The position numbers and the translations under genes are program-made. From positions 1 through 64,000 of the forward strand of contig NZ_JACJSD010000040.1 of NCBI RefSeq assembly GCF_014697615.1: a stretch of DNA of 64,000 bases, in the 5' to 3' direction. Below, piece by piece: positions 15,872-24,101 of this stretch. The first letter of the stretch is position 1; each line of letters opens with the position of its first letter. The notes below the pieces were generated by a model. It was not told the origin of the DNA. It did no database searches and worked only from the letters and a program-made list of their open reading frames with translations. The stretch is from Nostoc sp. FACHB-280 (GTDB lineage: Bacteria > Cyanobacteriota > Cyanobacteriia > Cyanobacteriales > Nostocaceae).

Positions 15872-18313
15872 TCAAACTTTCACAGCAATTTGCTTGTAAA
15901 CAGACAAAGCCTGAGCCACACATTGATCCATGTTGTAATACTTATAAGTTGCTAACCGTCCCACAAAATAGATCCCTGCTGTGTTATCTGCCAAAGCCTT
16001 ATATTGCCTGTAAATCTCCTGATTTTCAGGACGCGGTACAGGATAATAAGGATCGCCCTCAGCTTGAGGAAATTCATAGACAACACTAGTTTTAGAATGT
16101 TCCTGTCCAGTCAAGTATTTAAACTCAGTTACACGGGTGTAGAGGTGTTCATTGGGGTAGTTGATGACTGGCGCAGGTTGAAATACTGGGATGTTGTGTG
16201 TCTCATGTTTGAAATCCAGTGACCGATAAGGTAATTTGCCATAACGGTAATCAAAAAACTCATCCACTGGCCCCGTATAAACCATTTCTCGACAAGGTAT
16301 CGCTTTTTCGATTTCTCGATAATCGGTATTCAGCATTACCTTGATGTTGGGATGATTCAACATATTCTCAAACATCCGGGTAAAGCCGTGAAGTGGCATA
16401 GCTTGGTATGTATCGGTAAAATAGCGATCGTCTCGATTAATACGGGTAGGAATTCTCGCTATCACTGATTTATCAAGTTCTGATGGATCTAATCCCCATT
16501 GCTTTTTGGTGTAACCCCGGAAAAACTTTTCATATAAAACTCGCCCAACTTTGCTGACCACCACATCCTCTGAAGTTTGTATGTATTCCTTTGGTTCAGC
16601 CAGTGATTTAAAAAACTCTTCCGCCTCAAAAGAATTGAGGTTCATACCATAGAGTTTGTTAATGGTGTCTAAATTAATGGGGATAGGAACAAGTTGCCCT
16701 TCTACACTAGCTAAAACGCGATGTTCATAAGCACGCCATTGAGTGAAGCGCGAAAGGTACTCAAAGACTTCGCGGGAATTGGTATGGAAGATATGCGGCC
16801 CATATTTATGGATGAGAACACCATCTTCGTTGTAATGATCGTAAGCATTCCCGCCAATGTGGTTACGTTTATCGACAACTAAAACTTTCTTTCCCGACTG
16901 AGTGGCTAAACGTTCCGCAATCACACTACCAGAAAACCCTGCACCGACAATCAGATAATCAAAAACAAAATTTCTAGTAATAATATTGGGTGCTTGTTTA
17001 CCTGCAACGGCACCATTGGAACTCATTTTATCCTCTTTGCTGTGGGTGGCGATCGCAGAGTCTATTAGTTTCATCATCGATGCCAAAGTCCGATCCCAAG
17101 AAATCTTTTCTAAAAAAGCATCAACCCGACTCAACCAACCTGTGGCTGAATTATCTTCTTGCATTGCTTGTTCAGCAGCAACTACAAACTCATCAACCGT
17201 ATCTGCAATTCTTACTAGTTTCGATTCTCCATAAGGACGCACCACATCTCGAATCGAAGTAGAAACTACGGGTTTAGCTGCGGCTAAATACTCTGGGGTT
17301 TTGGTAGGACTAATAAAGCGGGTGGCTTCATTGCGTGCAAATGGTAGCATCGCCAAGTCCCATCCAGCTAAGTATGCAGGTAGTTCTTTATAGTCTTTAC
17401 TACCGAGATAATGAATATTCTCACGCTGCGGCAGAATTGCTGGGTCAATTTTCACCACTGGGCCAATTATTACCAAATGCCAATCGGGACGCGTCTCAGC
17501 CACACCACGTAACAGTTCAATATCCATCCGTTCATCAATTACGCCAAAGAAGCCGAGACGCGGATGAGGTATGTTTGCTTGATCTGCTGGTTCTGCAATA
17601 TTTCTCGCTTGGGCGAAGTGCGCCACATCTACACTGCTAGGAAAAGCATAAACATTGGGGTGCTGATTGACTTTATTTTCGTAAAGGCTTTGCCCACCTG
17701 TAAATACCAAATCTGCACGGCGGAATAATTCTGCTTCATAGCCCTTTAATTTGGGTGATGCGCCTTTGAACGCAGATAATTCATCCATGCAATCATAGAT
17801 AATTGCCTGGGGTTGCAAGTGGTTAGTGAAAGCGATCGCCATTGGTGTGTAATACCAACAGATATAATTGCTAATGCTGTATTCTGCAAATAAACCATCA
17901 AGCAGCAGACATAAATCTGCGTTGATCCCTTCTTCACTCAACCCCTCTGGTAAGTGTGGTACAACAACCACTACCCCGTGATCATCTTGCCGGATATCTA
18001 ACCGCCCTAACGTTTCTTTGCTAAAAACTGGCTCTTCAATAAAATATACTCGCCTTTCTTGCACACAACGACTCAATATATGTTGTGGTCTTTGATAAAC
18101 AAAATTCCACCGCAAATGAGAAAAACACACTATATCAGGCGTATCTGTGAAAACTGTGTCTTTTCTATTTGCTTTTTGGCTAGAAGTAAAATCTGTTGAA
18201 GATACACCTAAAGATGATTGTTTTGCTAGTTCTGATAATGTTGTTTCACTCACTTGCGATGATGTCATATGGTTAGATTTTTGAGCTTTGATGCCTGATT
18301 TTTTTTGTGTCAT
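15872..18313 (-). CDS. glf: Fusion: glycosyltransferase plus UDP-galactopyranose mutase
   Basis: 813 residues. The N-terminal half (about 58-400) resembles GT4-type glycosyltransferases: HLRWNFVYQRPQHILSR near the start, a Rossmann C-domain with LGFFGVIDERMD, and the donor-binding FISPTKTPEYLAAAKPVVST stretch. The C-terminal half (about 440-813) is UDP-galactopyranose mutase: the FAD loop DYLIVGAGFSGSVIAERLA, GGNAYDHYN, GPHIFHT, the RGYTKKQWG segment and a C-terminal GRLATYKYYNMDQ. The mutase converts UDP-galactopyranose to UDP-galactofuranose using reduced FAD. The joined transferase may use that product or act earlier on the same glycan. It is first in a two-gene unit with the GH1-RfbD gene. 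The start may instead be the Met at residue 16. Confidence 0.9.
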   Translation of the reverse strand: MTQKKSGIKAQKSNHMTSSQVSETTLSELAKQSSLGVSSTDFTSSQKANRKDTVFTDTPDIVCFSHLRWNFVYQRPQHILSRCVQERRVYFIEEPVFSKETLGRLDIRQDDHGVVVVVPHLPEGLSEEGINADLCLLLDGLFAEYSISNYICWYYTPMAIAFTNHLQPQAIIYDCMDELSAFKGASPKLKGYEAELFRRADLVFTGGQSLYENKVNQHPNVYAFPSSVDVAHFAQARNIAEPADQANIPHPRLGFFGVIDERMDIELLRGVAETRPDWHLVIIGPVVKIDPAILPQRENIHYLGSKDYKELPAYLAGWDLAMLPFARNEATRFISPTKTPEYLAAAKPVVSTSIRDVVRPYGESKLVRIADTVDEFVVAAEQAMQEDNSATGWLSRVDAFLEKISWDRTLASMMKLIDSAIATHSKEDKMSSNGAVAGKQAPNIITRNFVFDYLIVGAGFSGSVIAERLATQSGKKVLVVDKRNHIGGNAYDHYNEDGVLIHKYGPHIFHTNSREVFEYLSRFTQWRAYEHRVLASVEGQLVPIPINLDTINKLYGMNLNSFEAEEFFKSLAEPKEYIQTSEDVVVSKVGRVLYEKFFRGYTKKQWGLDPSELDKSVIARIPTRINRDDRYFTDTYQAMPLHGFTRMFENMLNHPNIKVMLNTDYREIEKAIPCREMVYTGPVDEFFDYRYGKLPYRSLDFKHETHNIPVFQPAPVINYPNEHLYTRVTEFKYLTGQEHSKTSVVYEFPQAEGDPYYPVPRPENQEIYRQYKALADNTAGIYFVGRLATYKYYNMDQCVAQALSVYKQIAVKV

Positions 18314-18724
18314 ACTTCAACCAAATAGATATATTTGTGAATTAAACTTAAACAGTAAAATTCACTAATTTTTGAGATATTTTTATTCAAAGACTGTTCA
18401 AATACATCACAATATTTTTTAATCTCTAATTATTAATGTTAAAAAATATCCTTTGTCTATACTCCCACCATACATAGATATCTTCATCTATCAAAAGAAT
18501 CACATCTCTTTGTTAAGTTAAATAACTAAAACGGTTATTATGTGGCTTACTAAGGAACTTCAATGAGAGAAAACAGATAATATAGCTTTAATTATTTTTG
18601 ATAATTTATTGTATTTTAACTGACACTAAATTTTCACATTAATTCTGCCGTTTGAGGGAGTTAACTATTAGTAATTACTATTAACGTGCTGATTAATAGC
18701 ACTATTAGCTAACAGTGGTTTTTT
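18314..18724. other. Divergent promoter interval, no gene seen
   Basis: About 410 bases of very AT-rich DNA between the divergently read transferase-mutase gene and ndhI, so it should hold promoters for both. Close to ndhI a small stem GTGCT/AGCAC with the loop GATTAAT lies about 20-35 bases before the ATG. I see no RNA gene or clear operator. Confidence 0.5.
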
Positions 18725-19333
18725 ATGTTTAATTTTCTTAAGGAAGTTGGTAATTATGCCAAACACAGTTTCCAAGCCGGGCTATACATCGGGCAAGGTC
18801 TATCAGTTACTTTTGACCACATGCGTCGCCGTCCCATTACTGTACAGTATCCTTACGAAAAACTGATACCCTCTGAAAGATTTCGCGGAAGAATTCACTT
18901 TGAGTTTGATAAGTGTATCTCTTGTGAAGTTTGTGTGCGAGTCTGCCCAATTAATTTGCCAGTAGTAGATTGGGAATTTGACAAAGCGAGCAAAAAGAAA
19001 AAGCTCAAACATTACAGCATAGATTTTGGAGTTTGTATTTTTTGTGGTAATTGTGTAGAATTCTGCCCCACAAACTGTCTTTCATTTACTGAAGAATATG
19101 AACTTAGCGTTTATGATCGCCATGAGTTGAACTTAGATAATGTGGCGATGGGAAGATTGCCTTACAAAGTTACCGAAGATGCAATGGTAACACCGCTACG
19201 GGAATTAGTGTACTTACCAAAGGGTATTTTAAATCCTCACGGAGTGTCTGATGATGCTCATCGAGCAGGTATGTTGCCATCTGAAATATTAGAACAAGCC
19301 GTAGACGATGTTAATGAAACTAATTCTTTGTAA
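18725..19333 (+). CDS. ndhI: NAD(P)H-quinone oxidoreductase subunit I (isolated paralogue)
   Basis: Iron-sulfur subunit of the NDH-1 complex that would carry electrons to plastoquinone at the thylakoid or cytoplasmic membrane. Both [4Fe-4S] motifs are complete: Cys64, 67, 70, 74 ([12 protein letters not shown]) and Cys104, 107, 110, 114 ([12 protein letters not shown]). The N-terminal [13 protein letters not shown] and C-terminal [12 protein letters not shown] stretches are typical of cyanobacterial NdhI, and 202 residues is normal. Odd feature: ndhA, ndhG and ndhE, which usually flank ndhI in one operon, are not here. It is a monocistronic gene between glycan and oxygenase genes, so it is probably a second copy; the C-terminus (after LNPHG) differs from the canonical one in my memory of the family. 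Confidence 0.9.
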   Translation: MFNFLKEVGNYAKHSFQAGLYIGQGLSVTFDHMRRRPITVQYPYEKLIPSERFRGRIHFEFDKCISCEVCVRVCPINLPVVDWEFDKASKKKKLKHYSIDFGVCIFCGNCVEFCPTNCLSFTEEYELSVYDRHELNLDNVAMGRLPYKVTEDAMVTPLRELVYLPKGILNPHGVSDDAHRAGMLPSEILEQAVDDVNETNSL

Positions 19334-19476
19334 AATGACAGCTAATTGCAGCTAAATTTATGGACTCGATAGCAATATAATAAAGTGCTACCGCTAAGGG
19401 ACTTCCAACTAAATATTTTTTTGTTGGGTGTAAATTTTCTTGAGGTAGGAGTGCGATCGCTCTTTAACAGTACACA

Positions 19477-20292
19477 CTATTTTTCCAGAAAGTCAACTAC
19501 TACTTTTCCTACTTCTGTTGGTATTTGATTCACCATCCATAGGCTTCCACCTTCTAGTTCTACTCTTTGATTGTGAGGAATTACTTCCTTAAGCCACGAT
19601 TGATTCTCTGCTTTGGCTAAACCAACTTTTTCTAAAGGTTCTAAAGCTTTTTCTCCAGATAAAATCAGAGTCGGACACTGAATTAAGCGAAATCTTTCTG
19701 GAGCAGAAAGACAATAGTTGGCGACTGCAATCCCAGGATATACAGGAGAGCCAAAGCACTTCAAATCATCTAAAACACAACGGTGATTTAACTCGCCATT
19801 ACCAATATAATTAACACGAGATAACCATTGTGCCATCAAATGAGAGCCATCGTCTTGAATTTGAAATCCTTGAGAATATCTTTTGAGAATTTTGTCTTGC
19901 TCTTGTGCATCAAAGGCAAGTAAATTACAGAGAATCAGCTTATCAACACGATTTGGATACACTGCGGCTAATTCTCCGGCAATATAACCCCCAGTCAGAC
20001 TACCGAAAATACTCGTTTTTTCAATGTTTAATTCATCCAAAAGTGCGATCGCTGTTTTTGCATAGTCTGCAACTGAATAAACTCTAGGTGGCTTGTCAGA
20101 ATCACCCAACCCCATTAAATCCATTGCAATGACTAATTTTTTCTCCGCTAAAATCGGCATCAATTCGTGAAATTCGTCACTACTACGGGGAGTCATGTGT
20201 AGTAAAAGTATGGGTTCACCTTTTCCACCTATCCGGTAAAGAATTTGTCCATCTTCTGTGTCTAAAAATGCTCTTTTAATTTGTTGGCTCAT
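19477..20292 (-). CDS. Alpha/beta-hydrolase fold protein lacking the usual Ser and His
   Basis: 271-residue alpha/beta-hydrolase: the PILLLHMTPRSSDEF oxyanion region, the MDLMGLGDSDKP turn and a C-terminal LILSGE strand are all recognisable. The nucleophile elbow, however, reads G97-S-L-T-G-G, placing Leu99 where Ser is expected, and the position of the catalytic His near the C-terminus is Ser250 (EGGSLWMV). Members starting HxTPRSSDE often have unusual elbows (for example GHHTGG), so this may be a subfamily trait rather than damage. It is read in the same direction as the amidohydrolase 158 bases upstream. Reaction unknown; a lyase, cofactor-free oxygenase or binding role is conceivable. Confidence 0.75.
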   Translation of the reverse strand: MSQQIKRAFLDTEDGQILYRIGGKGEPILLLHMTPRSSDEFHELMPILAEKKLVIAMDLMGLGDSDKPPRVYSVADYAKTAIALLDELNIEKTSIFGSLTGGYIAGELAAVYPNRVDKLILCNLLAFDAQEQDKILKRYSQGFQIQDDGSHLMAQWLSRVNYIGNGELNHRCVLDDLKCFGSPVYPGIAVANYCLSAPERFRLIQCPTLILSGEKALEPLEKVGLAKAENQSWLKEVIPHNQRVELEGGSLWMVNQIPTEVGKVVVDFLEK

Positions 20293-20450
20293 TTTTTATA
20301 CACCTTCAATAAATGCAATTTAAATTTAAATTTGAGATTACACAACTACAATCATTTTGCTCATTGTCTGTCATCAAAGATGATGCAATTTTATATGTTC
20401 AGTTTGGCTTCTCTTTTGATTTACCCAGCAAATTTCTGTTTTCGTATTGA

Positions 20451-21926
20451 TCACAAAATAGAGCGTTTTAAATAACGCCCTGTCGGCGAACCTAAAACCT
20501 GTCCGTTGTGATAAATCAAATGTCCTCGCAAAAAAGTACTCTTAACTCTTGCGGTTAACTCCATACCCTCAAACGGTGTGTAACCTTGCTGTGATTCTGA
20601 CTCAGCTGCACGTACCACAAAATTTTCATTTGGATCTACTAACACCAAGTCTGCATCATAACCAACAGCAATATCTCCTTTTTGCAATACACCAAAGCGC
20701 CGCGATGGGTTCCACGATAGCAACTTAGCAATATGGTTGTAAGACATTCCCCGCTTACTACCTTCACTTAATACACCCGAAAGTAGATATTCCGTACCGC
20801 CGAAACCAGACTTGGCTAACCAAATATTATGGGGGTCTTTCGCACTGCGTTTTTGTTCCGCAGAACAGCAAGCATGGTCACTTACTATCCAATCTACTTG
20901 ATTATCCAATATCGCTTGCCATAAATATTCCACATCAGCACGGGGACGAATTGGCGGGTTAACTTTTGCCCAAGTACCATTAGGACTATCAACATCTAAA
21001 AGTAAATGTCCCACCGTCACTTCTCGCCGGAAATTAATATGAGGAAAAGCAGTTTGCATAGTCAACGCTGCTTCCATTGCTTTGCGCGAACTCAGATGTA
21101 ACAAATTGATATTTGCACAATTAGTTTCATGTGCTAAATAAGCCGCAATACAAATTGCTAAACCTTCAGAATGAGGCGGACGTGCAGCACTATAAGCAGA
21201 CAGTCCACTCAGACTAGAATCGTTGGCGACTATTTTGGTATAAGCGTTGAGAATTTCGGCAACTTCGCAATGCAAACTTAAGCTAATAGTATCTCGTGCT
21301 GTTGGATATTCTTCCATCAAACGAGTTATACCACGCATGATAAATTCAAAATGGGCAAAGTCGTAGCGTTCTTCTTTATTAATCATCAAAAACAAGTTTT
21401 GCTGGTCTGACAAACCATGCAACCCATAACCGCCATAAAACATGAAAATCTTAAATGAAGATACCCCATGTTCTGTAAACAATAAAGGTATTTCGTCGAT
21501 ATGTTGGCTGGCTATGGGTGCAACGTGATAGCTGTAATCAACAAAAAAATTACCTGTGGATAATGCCAATACTTCAGGAAAAAAATCGCGATAGGAACCA
21601 CCTTTGTTGAGATAATATTGTCCAGTGCGAATGTAATTTAAACTAGTTGTAACTCCCCCCATTGCGGCAGCTTTACTTTCTGTGACTGCATCTTGATTGA
21701 GGGGTTGATAAATGCCAATGTGCATGTGAGCATCCACAACCCCTGGAAAGCCGAGTAAATTTTTAGCATCGAAGATTTCTTTGGCTTGTGTGGCGCTAAT
21801 ATTAGGGGCAATATCCACAAATTTACCATCTTTAATGCCTAAATCCAGTAGTTCGACTGCATCTTGATGAGGGCGAACTACTCGCACATTTTTAATAACT
21901 TTATCTAATAAGGGAGGTTCAGACAC
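20451..21926 (-). CDS. Dihydroorotase/hydantoinase-family amidohydrolase
   Basis: 491-residue cyclic amidohydrolase of the dihydropyrimidinase/allantoinase group, which opens cyclic amides with a binuclear metal centre. Ligands visible in order: HxH in VVDAHMHIG, a carbamylated-Lys candidate in SSFKIFMFYGG, His in LSLHCEV, His in LLHLSSR and Asp in IVSDHACC. The C-terminal QKGDIAVGYDADLVLVDP strand is also typical. It is longer than biosynthetic dihydroorotase and resembles catabolic hydantoinases, so it is unlikely to be PyrC. It shares a strand with the alpha/beta-hydrolase downstream and the Rieske and cupin genes upstream, suggesting a pathway for a nitrogen-containing ring compound; the substrate is unknown. 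Confidence 0.85.
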   Translation of the reverse strand: MSEPPLLDKVIKNVRVVRPHQDAVELLDLGIKDGKFVDIAPNISATQAKEIFDAKNLLGFPGVVDAHMHIGIYQPLNQDAVTESKAAAMGGVTTSLNYIRTGQYYLNKGGSYRDFFPEVLALSTGNFFVDYSYHVAPIASQHIDEIPLLFTEHGVSSFKIFMFYGGYGLHGLSDQQNLFLMINKEERYDFAHFEFIMRGITRLMEEYPTARDTISLSLHCEVAEILNAYTKIVANDSSLSGLSAYSAARPPHSEGLAICIAAYLAHETNCANINLLHLSSRKAMEAALTMQTAFPHINFRREVTVGHLLLDVDSPNGTWAKVNPPIRPRADVEYLWQAILDNQVDWIVSDHACCSAEQKRSAKDPHNIWLAKSGFGGTEYLLSGVLSEGSKRGMSYNHIAKLLSWNPSRRFGVLQKGDIAVGYDADLVLVDPNENFVVRAAESESQQGYTPFEGMELTARVKSTFLRGHLIYHNGQVLGSPTGRYLKRSIL

Positions 21927-22050
21927 AGTAGACCTCAGACTAAAATAAGTATATCAGCTTAAATTCTGGCTGGTTTAACCAGAAATTTTTATATATTACT
22001 GGAACCTCGGCTAAAAACTATGATTATGTAATAGTTTTTAGTAAGTATTC

Positions 22051-22078
22051 AGAATAAAGAATACAGAAGTCAGAATTG
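22051..22078. repeat. Dispersed repeat upstream of a start codon (copy 1)
   Basis: 28-base tract containing AGAATAAAGAATACAGAAG followed by TCAGAATTG, about 120 bases before the beta-hydroxylase-like gene. A near-identical tract lies at 39230-39257, about 105 bases before the YdcF-like gene. Confidence 0.5.
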
Positions 22079-22196
22079 ATCACATTTGGATAACTTGTAG
22101 TTTGAGGTTATGAGAATCTCTGTCTAGTAAAACCTTTACTTATCAATGATTCTGAATTCTGACATCTTTTATTCAATTAACTTCAGGATAAAAACA

Positions 22197-22991
22197 ATGG
22201 CAACTTTTAATGAATATCATCTCGACCCCCAGCAATTTCCGTTTCTCCACAGTCTGGAAGATGAATGGCAAGTCATTAGGGATGAGTTTACTAGCTTTAG
22301 GCAGCAGGCATCAACTGAAGAGTTAAAATTTGCTTACGATGTTTTGGGGCCTAAGAGTAAAACAATTAAAACTAAAGGTGATTCAAAATATAGTGCTTTT
22401 GGAATTTTATTCCAAGGTTTATTTATTGAGGAATATATTCAATTACATCAAATCCAATATCCAGATGATGGCACAGATGAGGCAGCAGCAAAAGCTCTTT
22501 CTTTAAGAAAGAAATATTTACCAAATTTAGCGAAGGCTATTGAAAAAGTTAACTTTAAGGAAGATAATATCCTGAGAAATGTTTATTTTGGGACATTTCA
22601 TCCAGGTTTGGATATCAAGCTGCATGTTAACTATAACCCACACATGAATCGCGGCTATTTGGGCTTGATTGTGCCGGAGGGTGATGTGGCGATGAAAATT
22701 TGCTATGACCAGCTTTATTGGCATGAAGGTAAGTTTTTGATTTTAGATCATAGCTATCCCCACTGTCCTCACAATTACACTGATTATGATCGAACTGTTT
22801 TGGTCGTAGACTTTTTTAAACCAGAAAAATCTAGAGAAGAAGTCAGGGAATTTGAACAAGAACAAGTTACAAAACGTATGCAAGATAATCCTTACAGTTT
22901 AGGTGTGTTTGGTAAGAGTGATAAAGCAACAGTCGAAGATTTTATTAAGTATGGTTTAGCTCATCAATTAGAGTGGGATAAGGCTTTGTAA
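22197..22991 (+). CDS. Aspartyl/asparaginyl beta-hydroxylase-like 2-oxoglutarate oxygenase
   Basis: 264 residues ending in an Asp/Asn beta-hydroxylase (Asp_Arg_Hydrox) domain, roughly the last 150 residues: YFGTFHPGLDIKLHVNYN, RGYLGLIVPEGDVAMKI, YWHEGKFLILDHSYPH and YDRTVLVVDFF. The pair of His residues (LHVNYNPH and SYPHCPH) would bind Fe(II), and the Arg in DRTVL would bind 2-oxoglutarate. The family hydroxylates peptides, lipids or natural products. An ATG at 22146 is in frame, but AGGA ten bases before the ATG at 22197 and the protein-like sequence from MATFNEY favour the latter. It points towards, and ends convergently with, the bicupin gene. Confidence 0.82.
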   Translation: MATFNEYHLDPQQFPFLHSLEDEWQVIRDEFTSFRQQASTEELKFAYDVLGPKSKTIKTKGDSKYSAFGILFQGLFIEEYIQLHQIQYPDDGTDEAAAKALSLRKKYLPNLAKAIEKVNFKEDNILRNVYFGTFHPGLDIKLHVNYNPHMNRGYLGLIVPEGDVAMKICYDQLYWHEGKFLILDHSYPHCPHNYTDYDRTVLVVDFFKPEKSREEVREFEQEQVTKRMQDNPYSLGVFGKSDKATVEDFIKYGLAHQLEWDKAL

Positions 22992-23004
22992 GTGCAATTA
23001 AGTC

Positions 23005-23056
23005 ACAGGCAAATGTCAAATAGATTGTTAATTTTTGATTTTAGACTTTTGCCTGT
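23005..23056. terminator. Shared terminator-like inverted repeat
   Basis: Perfect 9 bp inverted repeat ACAGGCAAA (23005-23013) / TTTGCCTGT (23048-23056) enclosing 34 AT-rich bases, between the converging beta-hydroxylase-like and bicupin genes. The loop is long, so efficiency as an intrinsic terminator is uncertain. Confidence 0.4.
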
Positions 23057-23066
23057 CATTGACTAT

Positions 23067-24044
23067 TTACTTGTGCTGATTCAGTGCAGACTGAAGACGT
23101 GCATCGTCTTGCTGAGTAATATCTGGGTTATGCAGTATCCAATAACAATCTAAGCGATCGCTTGTCCGAAATAACAGCAGTGCGCCACTTTCTGTCCAAA
23201 ATGGGCCGTGGGGAACATGAGCAGGTCGCCAATAGTAACCATCTTTGCACATTGCTGCATAACGTCTATTAAATGGATCATCGCTCATTGACCAATGTCC
23301 CAGTACATCTCCACTGATGACATAAGCTTCTTCGGTAGTGGGATGACCTGCATAAAAGTTACCTTCTATCCACATTGGTACTAAACCAAGAACCCAGGTG
23401 GCGCGTCCGGTTTTTTTGTTGGTATACAAACTTTTACGCGCTGAACCAGGCGGTAAGAAAGTTGTGCTTTCCCATTTCATGGCGTGGAGTTCTTGCAATG
23501 GTATATACTCAGCCATGCGTGGATGCGTCTGCATATTCCCGTGGTATAAAGAAGTGGCAGGAATTTGCTCTAGGCTGGCATAGTCTTCTGTAATATAAGT
23601 GGGGGTAGCGTCTGGCATCCACAACAGAATTGTGTCTTCTTCGGTTTTCCAAGGGCCTGTAGGTATACCAGCCGGAATATATGAGTAACTGAGATTGCGA
23701 AGTTTAAATCCACCTTGGCAAAGTGTACCTGTCAGGACGAAAATTTCTACATCTGTGGTGAAATGACCGATAGGTGCGTTCCAACCTTGTTTGAGGATGA
23801 CTCGTTGTGTAGATTCACCAGTACTGTCGTTGATGGATAAAATCTGAGTCGTACCATATTCACCAGTGACAAAGTTTTTTACCTCAAACGGTACTTGTGG
23901 GAAGTTAATCACTGAGTTGAGTGATGCTTCTGTTTCAACATGCTTGCGTCCTGTCCAAGTTTGATTACTTGTGTCTGTCTGTGGAAGGTTCACATTTTGA
24001 TGCTGTAAATATGAACTTTTATTATCTTCGTATGCTTGCACCAT
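23067..24044 (-). CDS. Bicupin protein, DUF4437-like
   Basis: 325 residues with two cupin halves. The first (about 60-170) has QGWNAPIGHFTTDVEIFVLTGTL; the second (about 210-310) has GNFYAGHPTTEEAYVISGDVLGHW and WRPAHVPHGPFWTE. The paired His/Glu residues in each match the metal-binding cupin motifs, so it may be a metal-dependent dioxygenase or isomerase. It is read towards the amidohydrolase and lies 57 bases downstream of the Rieske oxygenase on the same strand, so the two are probably one operon. It may cleave or rearrange the product of the Rieske enzyme; this is inference. Confidence 0.75.
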   Translation of the reverse strand: MVQAYEDNKSSYLQHQNVNLPQTDTSNQTWTGRKHVETEASLNSVINFPQVPFEVKNFVTGEYGTTQILSINDSTGESTQRVILKQGWNAPIGHFTTDVEIFVLTGTLCQGGFKLRNLSYSYIPAGIPTGPWKTEEDTILLWMPDATPTYITEDYASLEQIPATSLYHGNMQTHPRMAEYIPLQELHAMKWESTTFLPPGSARKSLYTNKKTGRATWVLGLVPMWIEGNFYAGHPTTEEAYVISGDVLGHWSMSDDPFNRRYAAMCKDGYYWRPAHVPHGPFWTESGALLLFRTSDRLDCYWILHNPDITQQDDARLQSALNQHK

Positions 24045-24101
24045 ATTTATTTGCGATATCCATGAATTGATGAGTTACAAAAGTTAGATTTAGCTGAAAA
24101 A

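Noticed and set aside
20451-21926. Biosynthetic dihydroorotase (pyrC) next to pyrB
   Set aside because: pyrB is 16 kb away, and the protein has hydantoinase-like features (SSFKIF, QKGDIAVGYDADLVLVDP) and greater length, so it is more likely a catabolic amidohydrolase.
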